A stretch of DNA of 64,000 bases. Source: Atherinomorus stipes. Its lineage: Eukaryota; Chordata; Actinopteri; Atheriniformes; Atherinidae. Each line of letters starts with the position of its first letter. The first letter of the stretch is position 1. A program made the position numbers and the translations under genes. The notes beneath the pieces were generated by a model. That model was not told where the DNA came from. It saw nothing but the letters and a program-made list of their open reading frames with translations, and did no database searches. The DNA is taken from positions 124,001 through 188,000 of the forward strand of contig JALJCO010007810.1 in assembly GCA_023101725.1 (NCBI GenBank), given 5' to 3'. Shown here in pieces: positions 11,791 to 25,719 of this stretch.

Positions 11791-14700
11791 CTGCACTATT
11801 ACCGCTGAAAACGGCTTCTGTGTAACTCATTCAGGCTACTTTTTAATTACACCTAAATTCCAAAATTTAAATATTGTTATTATGATGTGCATGATGATAG
11901 CCAGATATGCTTGTCCGGTAAAGTTGAATCATTTCTATAAATGTGCACAGTTTTTTTAAAAAAATGGTTTTATTTCATTCTAATGCTCCTTTATCAATGA
12001 TAAAACTTGTCATATAAATACAATAATGTTGGAAATGAAAGGATTTTCCGAGAAATTCTTTTGTCCATCAAAGTTACAACTATTTTGATAAACAACTTTT
12101 TAATCACAGCACAGAAAAAAAGAAAAATCTAATCAAATTTTATATACATAGCACTTTTCATACAAAAACATACGAAATAATTGTTTGTGGCAGCCCTAAT
12201 AAAATACAATAAAAACGTCAAGAAATTTGAACCTCGTCACTCCCACCCCTATATTAACCCACGCACACATGCATGCAGACACACGGACACAAATAAAGAA
12301 AAAAAAGGAAATTAAAACCAGATTCTTTTAAACTGCAAGTCAGCCTTGACTCTAACTTCCTCCAAAACAGAATCAAATTTCCAAAAATTAAATTGGATTA
12401 AATATTTGAATTTTATCAGCTAGCAGTATAAAAAGTCCCAATGGCGCAACGACAATATGCTGTTAATAAGAGGATACGATCAGATCCCAGTCAGGATCTA
12501 CTCCCCAAAGAACAGAATATCTAACACTGCAACAGATTCGCATCACAAGACATTTATGGCACAATAAAACTGCAAAATGATGTTTGACAAGAGATGCACG
12601 CATGTTGGCGTCACCAACAAGCAGACTACATGGCTGCAGGTTATGATGTCGGCTACAACTACGTGACTGAAAACTTCATGTTAACCCAAATAAAGCTGAA
12701 AAACTGCATAAATAATTTAATAGTGAAGGTAAAAAAATTATGAACAAAACTTCAAAATGACAAACACTCACCTGCAAACTTCATACTGTACTTTAATTCA
12801 CAATACCTCCACATACATTTATTATGTTCCCAAAAAAAACACACACAGAGAGACATCAGCTTAGCTATAAAAATACAAAATGAAACCAGTGTGTTCCCAT
12901 TGACAGGTGTCATCTATAAAACTGACATCATGTACTCTTCAAAATGAAAGTTATCTCAGGTCTCTATACAAAGGCTCTGAATTACAAGACCTGTTTGGTT
13001 AATCATTAGCAACGCACACTTATTTCCCAGCTTCCCAGCAGGACACATTTATTAGTCATTTAGTGATACTGGTCATAAAGAAGGCTCCAGTACAAGCTGA
13101 TAACTGGCTGTTTCAAGTCACAAGAAACTTAACTCATCATGTGCTTAGGGATGAATTTCATTCAGCACAGATATGTTGTGAAATGATACCGGCGCTGATC
13201 TGTTTTATTATTGATATCATCTTTGTTTAAAACTGTCACACACATGTCAGCACATTGCAAACACAAAGCCAACGCAGCGATACCAGACAGGCTGTGATGC
13301 CCAATGCATCAAGAGCTGTAGATGTAGAGCTAAATTCTAATTATTAATCATTTTGATTGGTAATGATTGAATGTCTAACATTAAGATTCCAAAGTGTGAA
13401 ATGGCTTTCACTGCTAACAGCAAACAGAGACTAAACATGAGAAAAAGAGGCATGGGAAACGACGGAGGACTTCACCATGAGCAGGAATGTCACCGTGACA
13501 ACTGGGAGAGCTATATCTGGACAGCAACTCCATGTGAAAAGAAAGTACCCACAAAAAACCCAAATACCAAAGGCCCTCTTCTAAAGCAGAATCTACCCTG
13601 TTCACACACCATGTGGTGCACTAAATATGAAAGGGGCACTAAAAATGTGGCACAGTGTAAGATCCAAACCAACAAACTGGAATGGCCTGTAGCTCTTCGA
13701 AGTTAATATCAGAGTAACTACGTCTCTGACTAAAAATTAAAGATTAGTTTAGTTCACAACAGGGTTGGCTTGCTGAGTAACTGGGTGCTGTGACCTTTAA
13801 ACACAAATGCAACAGCCAGCACAAAAAGCAAGGCTAAAATAATTTATTCAGACATAAATTCTGATTACAATGAAGTCCTGACTCGAGTAGTAAGCAGGAG
13901 TTCAGCTTTAAAGAAAGCTGTTATGCTGAAAAGGCAGTGTAGTAACACAAATTTCAGGGGTAAAGTGCAGTTTAATCCAGTTCAGATGGCTTAAATGAAA
14001 ACTTCATGTCTTAATAAAGACGATCAAAATCACCATCCATGCCACACACATGAGGAAACCCTAAATGTTAGATACAAGCAAAGCTATTTAAACGTGCACA
14101 AACTTTAAGGTATTCTCAGTCGTTATGTGGGGATTTTTTACTAAATGGAAAAATGTAATATACTTTTAAAAAAATGTGCCGCTGTATGTACCCTATAGCT
14201 AATTCTGATATTAAGGTTCAATATGCATGCAAGGTAAAGCTTTATTTTAGGACACAATCATCTGCAATGAGAGTCACAGTATGAGGCCTAAAACATTCAG
14301 AGAGACACACACCATAAAATGGCTTGGATGAATTTCTAGACCAAAAAATGTTCAAGACATCAGAAAAAAAGGTCAAACTTCCAGATCCTCTGTTATTATT
14401 GTGGATTCAAAAGCACAAAGAGAAAAGTCTGAGGGAACACTGGAAAACTGAGTTAATTAAGCTAAAACTAACCCTTCACACTGCAGCACAAAGCATAATC
14501 TCATTTAGCTGATTTAACAAAAAGCCCTTTGGTCAGTGTTTGGTTGTGTATTATTGGACTTGTGAATAATTGGAAACAGGTAAATGCACTGGTTCCGAGC
14601 TTGGTGAACACAAAGTGACCACAGCTGCAGCACAGGAGGCAAACTACATGTAAATACGCTGTAAACACTAAACTGGCTTGTGAGCCGTAGTGCTGTTTAT

Positions 14701-15300
14701 GAAAGAATGAAAAAGACTTACTGAGCAGCTGAAGAGGTTAATTTTTCATTTAATCTTCTGTGTCAGGATGGTTGCAGCCTCCTCCAGTATTTTCCCTGCA
14801 GAATGCAGCCTCTGGTGTTGCTTTACCGGCCGGCCTCTGTCCTGCCCTGACTGTGTCCTGCCAGAAAGACAGAAAGCAACAGTGAGGCAGGGTGGAGGTG
14901 GGGCTAGCATAGGAATGAGGGGGGAGGAGGAGGAGGAACGTCCTGAGAAAGGGCGTGCTGCTTTATAATGGTGAGTGCTTGAGACACGATGGACGGTTAG
15001 AGAAAACTCCAAAGTTTGAAGCTTGGAAGTCTGCTCATGTTCTGATATTGCAAGTCACAACTTCCCTCTTCCCCATGTGTCATTTGCATCAGACATGACA
15101 AAGCGCCAGGCTCTGGTCTTAACTGTATGATTCAAATGAGAGAGATCATCCAATATGCAGCTTTATCGCTGTGACAAAGCCAAGTCTGTTTCCCTGCTGG
15201 CCACTGATTTACAGACACAGTGATTGCTACTCACTATCTAAAACAGACATGTAGCAACCTCCTAACAAATCACTCTTGTAAATGTCTTAACATCTCTCTA
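11791..15300. other. No gene recognised
   Basis: Mostly AT-rich. A GC-richer stretch at 14780-14970 has an 88-codon minus frame rich in Ser/Pro and a possible small minus-strand exon (acceptor TTTCTGGCAG, donor CCG then GTAAAG), perhaps a noncoding hap1 5' exon. No similarity supports it. Confidence 0.4.
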
Positions 15301-15304
15301 CTTT

Positions 15305-15343
15305 ATATATATATATATATTTGGGGGGGGGGGGGGGGGGGGG
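15305..15343. repeat. (TA)n followed by a poly(G) run
   Basis: A short TA repeat runs into TTT and then about 21 G residues. Runs of G this long are unstable and prone to assembly error. Confidence 0.9.
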
Positions 15344-15499
15344 TGCTCCTTAACATAATGAAATTCTTTAAAATGTCAACTTTGATCTAACTTTGATCAC
15401 CGGTTCACATATGCAGCTCAAACACTGCAACTTGATTTAATTTAAACTCTCATGCTTATTATTATTATTAAAACGCTTTGACACATTTTTTTTTCTTTA

Positions 15500-16275
15500 T
15501 TAATTATTATGCAATTGAGTTTTCTGATTCATTTTTTGCAAAGTATTACTCATGTATTTATTTTTATATACTTTCTTCATTTTTTCTTATTTTTTCCATA
15601 TCTTTTTATTTGTTATGTTTCTAATGTTTTATGTATAGCACTTTACATCATCTTGTACATGAAATGTGCTACACATAAACTTGCATCATTTACTTTCATC
15701 GAATACATTTACGCAAAAAAAAAAAAATTCACATTGTACTGGTTTAAATAAAATACTGAATATGAACACTGTGAACATACGATTACCAAACAAAGCGTAA
15801 ACAAAATAAAGTTTGTGGCTTGGTTAATTCTGGCCAGCTCAAAAAAAAAAAAAAAAAAAGAAGAAGAAGAAAATAGCTAAAGATCTTTAATTGCATCACA
15901 CAAGATCTTGTTCAAAATGTATAAAAGGAGCTTAAAATTCCTCCATTCCTTATAAGCCACCTTTTCTTTGAACAAAAAGAAGATTAAATGTACAGAAAAC
16001 ACATATATGAAGTGTTTACATAAGTTCATTAAGCAGGCTCGTTTCCTCACACATTCCCTGGTGTTCAGGCTTTTTCCTGGTTCAAATCTGCACCGTTTCT
16101 TTTAAGACCTGATGTTTTCTCCTTTTTTTTTTTTAAATCATACTTTTTATGCTTTTACCTTTTAATGTTTTCCTTTCTTCTGCACCCTGCTGTAATGCTT
16201 TTAAAGTTTCATGTACAGCATTTGAATTGTCTTGTACATAAAAAGGGGTCCACAAATAAACTTGCCTTACTCCGT
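15500..16275 (+). repeat. Two 3' tails of the fish LINE family
   Basis: Text at 15620-15690 (ATAGCACTTTACATCATC ... CATAAACTTGC) and at 16170-16270 (CAGCATTTGAATTGTCTTG ... CAAATAAACTTGCC) repeats the tail seen at 6520-6596. No reverse transcriptase coding sequence remains. A/T runs separate them. Confidence 0.5.
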
Positions 16276-17848
16276 ATCACAATGTCAAATCGCCTTGTTC
16301 TTCATTCCGACACCATTTTTCCAGTTGTCTTTTTCTCTCAGAAAAAAGACAACTTATTTCATTGTCTTTTTTTATTGTTCTCCATGCAGACTACTTCCTT
16401 CCCATCTACACTTCTTTCTCTTGCAGTCTCACCATAAGTCTGCTACTACTTTACTTTCTCATCCACAAAATTTTCCCATTAACAATGTGTGTGTGTTAAC
16501 CTTTCAGTTAATGAATTCTTAACATAATAATAACACTAGTTGACAGTTTGAAAACACTTTTAGTTAAGAGGTATGTCTGAACTTTGCTACTGTATCAACA
16601 GTACCTATCTGTTAAGGAGAAGGATGACTGGAAAGTAGCTCTTATCCCAATGTAATTTTAACCAAAAGCCACACAAACTGATCCATTTACTTATAATAGA
16701 TTGAAAATAAGCTTTTATTCCAATTACATATTTTAAAGAAGCCAAATTCTTTAAAGATAATCATGGTTTTTGAAAATCATAGGATTAAATAACAGGTAGA
16801 ATTTTATTATGTCTTTTAAATTATAAAGATAAAAACAATGTAATGACTTTGAATTCTGACAGATATTTAATGTTTTTCAGTTTCATGTTTTACTTGCATT
16901 TTTTCAATGTCAGCAGCAGTGTTAATGTAAAGGATTATGAAAGAAAAACAAAGAAGCTGATTTAAAAAACTGGGTGATTAATCATTCTTTCTCCACACTG
17001 CCTTGCATTAAGACTAATCCTGTTCCTTACTTCATATACCATAATAAGCCTGGGTAAACTGTACTTCATGCCAGTCTGCCTTTGTTAAAGCCTGCATCTC
17101 CATCAACACTGCTGAATAAACAGATAACAAAAAGCGGTTTACACACAAAGGTCCTATTCATGTCCCACAGTTTGTGTACAGTACACTAGGTGCAGCTTCT
17201 GAGTCATTGTGGCTTGATTTCAGACTAAAACTTAGGCTGCTTTAAGACCACCACCTGTACAAAAAAAATATTTGTTTTCTTTGTTTATTGAAGAGGGTAA
17301 ACATAGATGTGGTTATTGAAGTGAGCATTGACTAAGTTATCAAACTCAAGTAATACAAACGATAAATTAAATCCTAATTTTAAAAAAAAGTATTGCATTC
17401 CATATATTTCGTAAAGAGCTGGCATCTGACCAGTGATTAGCAATTTCATGTTTCGAGTACTAGCCAGAACTGTTTTGGATACTAAAACTAACACTACACC
17501 GGAAAGGTCAACAGGGAAGAACAGCTAGCTATTGATACATAAAGCAGACCGCTTTACAAGATCAAATGTTTAATTTCTGGCTCATAGATGAGTTATCGGA
17601 CGGATAATTGCAGTAAGTATGTTGTTCAAACTGTATAGGAGATGTTGAAAGCATGTCACGTTGAATCGCAGCATCAACACCTCCGCTCACAGGGAAATAT
17701 CATCCCTCCCTCCTGAAGCGGCGTTGTGGAAATTTACCCTCGACAAGTTTTGACAGTTCAGAAAACAAAGACCAAAGAAACTGGACAACGACAGGAAACT
17801 ATAAACTGTCAGCAGCAGGTGAAGAAAGAGGAAATAAGTTTAACTTAC

Positions 17849-17983
17849 AAATTAATTTCAGGCGTTTCTGCTGAAGGTCGTTTTCGGCTCTCAGTAAACT
17901 TGAGGCTCAGCTGTCATAACGGCAGGTCTGCTGTACGTTCCATTTGGTCAGCTTGGAAGCGATGCATCCTGGGAAATGAAGTT
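17849..17983 (-). promoter_or_regulatory. Candidate minus-strand promoter / first exon (hap1?)
   Basis: At 17961-17983 the minus strand reads ACTTCATTTCCCAGGATGC, agreeing at 16 of 19 positions with the ZNF143/THAP11 promoter motif ACTACAATTCCCAGMATGC. About 110 bp downstream on the same strand is a donor (AATTT then GTAAGT, GT at 17847-17848). This would suit a noncoding first exon of hap1 13 kb upstream of its first visible coding exon. No transcript evidence is available from sequence alone. Confidence 0.3.
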
Positions 17984-18009
17984 AAATTACACCCTTATGC
18001 CACACGATG

Positions 18010-21000
18010 ATACTTGATCAATTATTCAAGTTTTTTTTATCGTTTGTGTTTTGTTTTTATCGATGGTGTCATAAAATAAGACACAAATAACTTTTGAAGT
18101 TAGAAATACTCAAAATTTGTTGTGAAGTGTTTATTTACACAGTTAGGTGTGTCTCTGTTTCCTCACTCTATGCATGTATATGTCTTTACGAGCCAGTGGT
18201 CACATGCAAAGTATTCAGCACCAGACAAATTGTATCACACCTTATGGACATATTTAGGGACTCTATCTAACACTCATCAAGTGTCCAGTGACAGGTGACA
18301 ACCTTTCAGCCATGACTCAAAGACTGCATAATGTAAGGATATTCTACTAATATTCTCAACGTGCAATAAATTTCAAGTGTTTTCACTATCTTCTCTCATT
18401 TTCCATGTTCATTCCCTTCCATTTGTAACTGCAGCCTCGTCAAGCCTGGCCCTCTGTCACATGGGTCTTCAAAATAACATCTGGAGTAGATGTTAATTTT
18501 AGCTGCCTTCCTTACTTTATCAGGATCCAGCTAATAAGGGATCCCACATGTGACTGGAGCAAATGCTGCGCTATTTTAACCCGGAGAGTCAGCACACAGG
18601 ATATGACCACAAAGCAGAGGCTCAAGCCAAGCAGGGTATCCGAGTCTCTGTCTACCTCCAGTGGCAAAATACTGAAAAACAGGAAGAGTTTTATCAGAAT
18701 GATTGAAATGAAAGATTTCTGTCTGTTTAGTACTCATTTGCATAAATCATAATTTAATTAATACATTTAGTCACAAAGGTAGCATTTAGGCTTTATCTTG
18801 TGCATTTATTATATGTATTGACTTTGGGTCGTAACTTGGTGGGGGTTTTTTTCATACTAGCCTGCTAGAAAACCAATTTGTAGTTTACTTTAAAAAAAAA
18901 AAAAAAGAAAGAAAGTTTACTTTGGTCTTTTTTGTACCCTTTATATTTTACCCCACTATATTAGTGGGAAATTGTTTATTTAAGTAATCGGTTACCTCTC
19001 AAATTCAATTCTTTTGCATGTAAAATATGTGTTAAGAAATATTAAAATATGTTTTAATAATCAAATAGTCAAACTAACAATGTATACAAGTGCAGCTGAA
19101 ATAATAAATAGAAACAGTTTGAAGCACATGTACACATTTAAAAAAAAAAAAAACTCATTAGTTTCTGCTGGGATAAACAAATAGCCTCTCCTCATCCAAC
19201 GTCATCAGTAAAATCCTGATTTAAAATTAATGCCTGACTGATGCAGCTGTAATCTAATCATGAACAGATAGGATATTTTTTGCTGCAATGAATAATCTGA
19301 CTTTTGATACCATAAATTGTCACTCCTGAAGGTTTACTTGAAATGATTTTAACTGCAAGATTTATTTGTGACTGTTACGATGCAGACAGTAAAGTAAGGC
19401 ATCATAGCAGGGGACTTCAATGAAAACTTATAAGAATTTTAGTGTTGCAGTAAATGGCAGAAAATCCAAACCTATGATAGAAACAAAAAATCTATGCATA
19501 AAGGTAACTTAATACTTTTTTCTCTAGTAGCACATTCGCAAATTTGTGAGTACTTCCTCCAACACTGCTTAAAACTAAAAGTTTATTAAATGTTTTCAGC
19601 TAACAAGATCATATTGTTTGTTCTACTTCAAAGGAAGAACTAAGCTGGGGAATACTTGATGAAGTGTGTGTTTTGGCTCGAATTTCAAGCCATCTTGAAC
19701 AATCCGACATAAAAATGCTCAACATAGGACCACCTGCACGGAAAGCTTCCCCGTGGGTGTGAGTGTTGTGTTATGAGAACAGAGGATCATCAGGGTGCAG
19801 CTTCCAGCCCTGCAGGATATTTACAGCATGTGCTGCCTCGGGACAGCCAGCAGCATTTGCATGGTCACCACACACACCAAGGCCACAGTCTATTTGAATT
19901 TCTCCTATTTGGCAAATGCTACAAAGTGTTTTAGGCGAGGACCTCTGGGCTCAGAGAGACTTTGCCACCCTGAGAGCTGTAAACACACTTAAACAGTCAT
20001 TTACATGCTCCCAATAGAGCTGCTTGCAGACTTCACACTAATTAAACCATCTATTTACTTTATAATCATCATTATTTGAATATTTTTAGGTGGACTTTTT
20101 CACTTTAACTTAAAAGTCTGACATGTTTTACCTGAACCTCTCTGCTGATCCAGGTGTTCAGCTCTACTGTCCATTGTTCCAACACATTCCTGAGAGGACG
20201 GTCATCGCTGCAATCTACTGTATGCCTGTCATCCATTTGTTACTGATGATTAATAATTTACCACAGTCTTCATCAGCATAGTGAGCTAGTGGTCTGCTCC
20301 AGCCACTTCCTCTCCCTGGGACAATGGGGCCATTTCCTGTGGGCGCAAGGCCGAGAACCAGAGAGACTCACACAGGCGAGTATTGTAGAGCAGGGACATC
20401 ATATCAGTGTCTTGTCCTTGGAATGAAAGAGACTTGGCTTTACGGTGAGATTCATGGTCTGTTTGCAGGGAGGTTACAGGGCATGACTGGAGCCAAGACA
20501 AGCAGACTGGTGTCAACAGGATGTAAAGAAAATTTATTTAGAAATCTATCTGATATTGTCTGGAACGTTGTACAGGAGCTCTTGAATGTGTTGTATCCCG
20601 GAGACAGACAGATAGGACAGAAACATGGGACCGGTTCCTTTAAAAACAGCCTCTTTACTGCCTTGTCTTTTTCTGTTCTATAAATGGACATCAAAAGCTG
20701 AATATAGCATCACTAATAAAAGCTAAAAATGTGTTTTGGCAGTGTCAGCGTGAGCCGCAGTCCCACATGAATCCCACTCCTTTAATTCCTGGCTAATTTT
20801 CAAAATGGAGAGGCTGCTGTGTTCAAACAATGGGCCCATTCATGTCACTGCAACCCCTGTGTCCACTACTCACGGATATCTGAGGAAGCAAAAGTCAAAG
20901 GCAGACGTTTTAGCAGTAAATTGTAGATTCAGATGGTCCGGTTTGGCAACACGAAGGCGCCGTTCCATTCAGTGAACAGTCTAATAATCACCAAGCCCCC

Positions 21001-22019
21001 TTAAGCAACACATTAAAACCCAAGAGTGTCAATTAAGCTTAAAGCTATTTTTAAAAGAGTCAACACATTCATTCTGACAATTATAATGGCCTATATAACC
21101 AGCAGTGACCCAGCATGCCTTGTCCCTCTCTGCCACTGTCTCTTTCATTCTGAGAGGCACAGATGATGACTGTCACAATGGTCGCATAGGAGACAGCAGT
21201 GATGATCCACCCCGAGGCAGGACGCAGAGTACAGCCTGACCTATCTGCGTCTATCATCCAGTCAGACTGTCATACAGGCAGCCAGAGGAGCCTCTCTGCA
21301 CACGCTGTTGATATATATTGCAATGTGTCGTGCATTTAAATTATTCTGTCACTCTGATGTTCCTTTTGTTTGGTTCCTTGTTTTGGGCTGTTGCTGTCTC
21401 AGTCTGTGTTCCTGCTGTAAAACCAGCCAAGCAGGAGTTATTATTTTCCAAACCCATTTCTGCCTCAACTGCTCAGGTTTTATTGAGCTTAACAAATGTT
21501 TCATCCCTGCATGCTGTGGCTTTTTTTTAGTCTTATGAGCAGCCTTGAATATGCATCAATACAGAGGCATTACTGGCAAAAATGTGGGTGTTTGGGGGAG
21601 TGTTACAATAACATGTATTATTATTATCATCATTATTATTATTACATCCATCTGAACAAATATTATGTAGGCCTTGTACAACATGGGAATATGAAAGTAT
21701 GTATAAACCCAAGGAATAAACGGTGCTGTACATGATTGAATGCACTTTGTGAGCGTCCCTTTTTTTTAGTAGTAGTAGTAGTAGTCCATTTTATTTACAC
21801 ACACACACGAATGTAAACAAGCTGTCTCCACCCATTTTCTGAGCTCAAACACTGTCCCTGCCCTAAGCCTTAAACATGACAAGCATTTCTAAACTGTTCT
21901 CAAGGTACTCTTGGGTGAATTCTTCTTAAAAAGTATTAAGAAAACACAAATATGAGAAATACTTGTGACTCAAAGAAATGTAGAAAACGCATTTGTTTCT
22001 TGGTGAAATCATGTTTTGC
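18010..22019. other. Intergenic, no gene recognised
   Basis: Open frames of up to 119 codons (for example 20324-20683) lack recognisable similarity and splice context. Simple repeats: a poly(A) run near 18892, (TAG)n at 21765-21786 and CA repeats at 21799. This would be the space between a hap1 start near 17.9 kb and the jup promoter. Confidence 0.5.
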
Positions 22020-22520
22020 TTCCCGGCTGCGGTGACTCATCCATAGTTTGGTTTCATGACGTCATCAAGGTGTGGTTAGGTGAGCGTCATGCACTCTTTT
22101 GCAGGTTGCTGTTGACACACTGCTGCAGTTGTGGTCTCTGAAAAGAAGGGAAAAAACAGAAATTCAGTTGAAAAAAATCAACGGTGATATTGTGTCTGTG
22201 TGGTGTATTTTACACACACTGTGGATTTTAGTAGTCGTAAAGTAGACTAATAATTTTTTTTGCATAATCTTTCATCCAATCAAAGGCCAGCTTAAATTAA
22301 GAATCAATTAAACAATTTGGTTGGTTGCCGTTCATTTTTTATTGTAATGAGAAGGTAAATAAAACAAATAAATCTATACTCACATTCTGACAGCACTTTC
22401 TAACAATAAAGCGAGACTGGCAGTGTGTGGGGGGAGTCGAGCCGTGTCGTTCCGGGTGGGGTCGGGGTGAGGAGGCGGAGTCTGGACTGAGGTGACGCTC
22501 CTTTTGACTCATTTTTTGTT
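22020..22520 (+). promoter_or_regulatory. jup: jup promoter region with AP-1 and CRE sites
   Basis: CpG content rises sharply from about 22430 to 22930. Two TGACTCA (AP-1) sites lie at 22033-22039 and 22505-22511, and a perfect TGACGTCA (CRE) at 22057-22064. No TATA box is evident. The position upstream of the candidate first exon makes this the likely jup promoter; use of the sites is inferred. Confidence 0.55.
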
Positions 22521-22644
22521 CAGTGGACCGTCGACCAGCAGCAGAGGGGAGAGAGGAGTGGAGAGATACACAATAAGCCTGTAACGAAGAAAAAGCACAG
22601 ATTTGGACCGTTTCCTAAAAAAAGACCCCGCTCGTTTCCAACAG
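22520..22644 (+). other. jup: Probable noncoding first exon of jup
   Basis: GC-rich leader-like sequence ending in CCAACAG followed by GTAAAA (GT at 22645-22646). It has no ATG-initiated frame continuing into exon 2. The start is not defined and is placed just after the AP-1 site. Catenin genes typically have a noncoding exon 1 and a long first intron, as here (22645-35313). cDNA is needed to confirm. Confidence 0.5.
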
Positions 22645-24925
22645 GTAAAATTAACTGGTTTTGTTTTTTCCGACTGGTTTCACTGCTCTTAAACGGCTCC
22701 TGATGTTTGTCTTAGTGACGCGGTTTTCAGCCTTTTTATGCTATATCCTCATCCGACTTTCTAGATTTACGTTCGTGTTTCCCAGCGTTTGTTTCCATTT
22801 TTATGTCTGCTCGGCTGGAGATGAGTAAACAAACAGTTGAGAAAATGGGATTCATTTCCGCATGTTTTCAACTGCCGACCAGTTTCTGCTCGGAGTTGAG
22901 CGCGAGCTCTCCAATGACCGCAGCTGGTCCGTGATGGTAAAGTCCGGAAGTTTTCTCACCGTACAAAGTATCAGATAGTTATTTAGGAGTACATGATATA
23001 AACGATTTAACCCCAAAACTGAATATGTAGGCGTTTTTTTTTTTTTATTTTACCCGTAAAGCTCCGTACTGGAGTGGTGTAGTGCGCGAGAGTAGCAGGT
23101 GAAGGGAAAATAGGTCCAAACAAATCAGGTTACAAAAAAAAAAAAAAAGAAGAAGAAGAAAGTTGCACCATTTCTGTTGTGATGACATATTCGATCCATA
23201 ATTCCTTATGGGTATATATTTCTTTATTTTATTCTTTGGATTTTGGACTACAGGTTAGTACAGTTTGACAAATGTTTGGGTTTATTTCAAATCACTTTTG
23301 TCTATTAGTCTCCAGCCGTCCTGTAGACCAACAGTCGTGTCTAACACTGATGCAGATCTTTGTGGCATCCTTAAATTCAAATCTCAGCTACATTATCTAG
23401 CTGAACTTACAAGTTGGTGCATGCTCATCTGTAAATTCCCACATGGTGTTCACATCAGTATACTTCCAGGTGTTGCCAGTGGCCTTGTCTTTTTTATGAA
23501 ACATTAGTTATGAATATTTGCCAAAGAAATGTTTGTGATTAATGATTGTAAAAGCTGTTTTGCCTTACTACGCATTCAGTGATTTCCCTGGTAAAATAAC
23601 AGTAAACAAGTTATTCCAAATTAATGCAAAAATGTTAAAGATTTTTAAAAGATTCCAAGTTTCAAGACAGGAATGGCATGAACACAGCAGAGGACAGACA
23701 AGTCAGAGTGCCATTAAAAAGGTCTGGATTCAGTCAGGTGGATCTGTTAAATGGTAAAAAAAAAAAAAAAAAAGAAGAAGAAGAAGAAGAGGAAATATGA
23801 CATCTTTTTGTCATTTTCATGCTGCTGTTTTCAGACAAGTGGATGAATAAGATCATGAGAGTTGTGCAGCCATATACATAATGATCTCAGATAACTGTAA
23901 TAACGTGGTTAATTGTTATGATAGGCCTGATAGACTTTTTTTATTGCGGAAAGTCCAAACTTGGCAGGACAATCAGTCCTTTATTGTGTTATTTGTGAGT
24001 AAATCATTTGAAATCAGCATCCAGTCATATTAGTCACTTTTTCCTTACGTAGTTAATTAATATGAAGCATCTTCTTCAGCCAGCTTTAGTATCTTTCATT
24101 TGGCGTGAGTGAACTTGGGATTAAAGGTTTAACTAAGGTTTTTTCTCCTGAGGCATTGAGCATTAATCTGATTAGATATTGTTCTTGTGTTTAAATATTT
24201 GATAGACATCACAAAAACAGCCAGATCAGTGCCAGAAGATACCGTGGTATTCAGCTGGTTTCTAGACCAATGGATCCAGCTGAGTTTGTTGAATAAGCAG
24301 CAGGTTGAATAGGACGTGGTGCCCATGCTTTGTGCCAATCTGGCTCAGAGTCCAGCAGCAGACAGAGGCGTGTTTGGAAAGCTGTTCCTGTCTGCCCTCA
24401 GGGAAACGAGTGGACGGGTGGTGGGACAGCAGCAGGGGTGACTATTACAGTAGATTTTGCAGCTACAGCTGTGATGGCACAGTGTTAATCCCCCCCGCCT
24501 AATTCCCTGATACTGTCCTACATTAGCAAAGCAAGAGGCCAGGAGATCCTTCAGTTTACAAATGGGTCTACACTTTCCAAAGGGGATTAATGTGTGACAT
24601 ATATCCTCTCCTGTCTTGCCTCGTCTCTCTGTCTCGCTGTGGCTGAGTACTTTCCAGGGTCTCGGTTACAGCCACATTGTGTGACCCGCTCTGTGTTTGC
24701 ATATCAGGCTGCCTTTTTGTTTTACTGTTCCCATGGAGAAGGCAACACAGCAAGATAAAGTTTCCCATCAGCTTCAATGGGGTCCGTGTGGTGAAAGCGT
24801 AAACGAAGTGGTGTGACCGCATCAAAATCTCCATAGGGTTACCTTTCCAGAAGAAAAATCACCAAGCACTGCTGCACTTTTATTAAAACCCCAGCTCCTA
24901 GAAGATCTCTACTTTTTCTATTATT
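22645..24925. other. jup intron 1, first part; nothing recognised
   Basis: The CpG-rich zone continues to about 22930. Poly(A) tracts with GAAGAAGAA tails occur at 23135-23160 and 23757-23790, likely relics of retroposons. No exon recognised. Confidence 0.5.
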
Positions 24926-25719
24926 TAGGGATGCACGATATTGGATTTTTGGCTGATATCCAATATGCCATTATTATACAACTCAATTGGCCGATAACCA
25001 GCACCATACAGATAGAGCCGCGCGCCATATTAAGAAAACTTGCAATATGCGATATAACACTGTTAAGACTTTCAATGACGATATGATGCGATGAATAAAA
25101 TACTTGGATATGCATTGCTTTTCAAGCACCAGGTAGTTTGTGGCCTTTTGAGACAACAGGAAACAGATTATTTCCATTACAGCATTGTTTTTATCAGAAA
25201 AGTTCATTTGATTGGTCAATGCAATAATGGACAGCTGCAACTGAAACATAACGTGACTCCATTAAATATATGCAAACATAGACAGTAGTAGATATTGTCG
25301 TTTAGGCTAGCTTTGCCATATGTATATTGTGTGGTCTAATGCAATGATGATAAATTTGCGCTACATTGTGCAGCCATAAATACCGATATTAAAGCTGAAA
25401 TGATGTAATATTCATTCCTTGTGCACAATTACAAAAATACTTTTGCTGCATCTGCTGCAGATCCGGTTGTTGCCAGAGGCGTCAATGTTGCACAGTGGGC
25501 ACGGCCTTATGTTGTTCCCACCCCAATGGAATAAAAAAAAAAGAAAAGAAAGGAAAAACAAACAAAAAAAACAGCATTCTGCGGTTTTGCCATCAAACAG
25601 CGGCTATTATATAATAGTTAATTGCATCAAGACCGATACCAGGTCAATATCTGCCGATATGGAAATTAAGTTTTAAAGCAATATTACCGATATCGGGTCG
25701 ATAATATCATGCGTCTCTA
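24926..25719. mobile_element. hAT-like MITE, about 0.8 kb
   Basis: Left end TAGGGATGCACGATA, right end TATCATGCGTCTCTA: inverted repeats with 3 differences in 15. Flanks CTATTATT and TTATTATT agree at 7 of 8 bases. GATATC/CGATAT motifs are repeated inside. No transposase frame. Confidence 0.7.

Noticed and set aside
20324..20694. Overlapping frames of 119 (plus) and 80 (minus) codons
   Set aside because: Chance open frames in unremarkable intergenic sequence; no family match.
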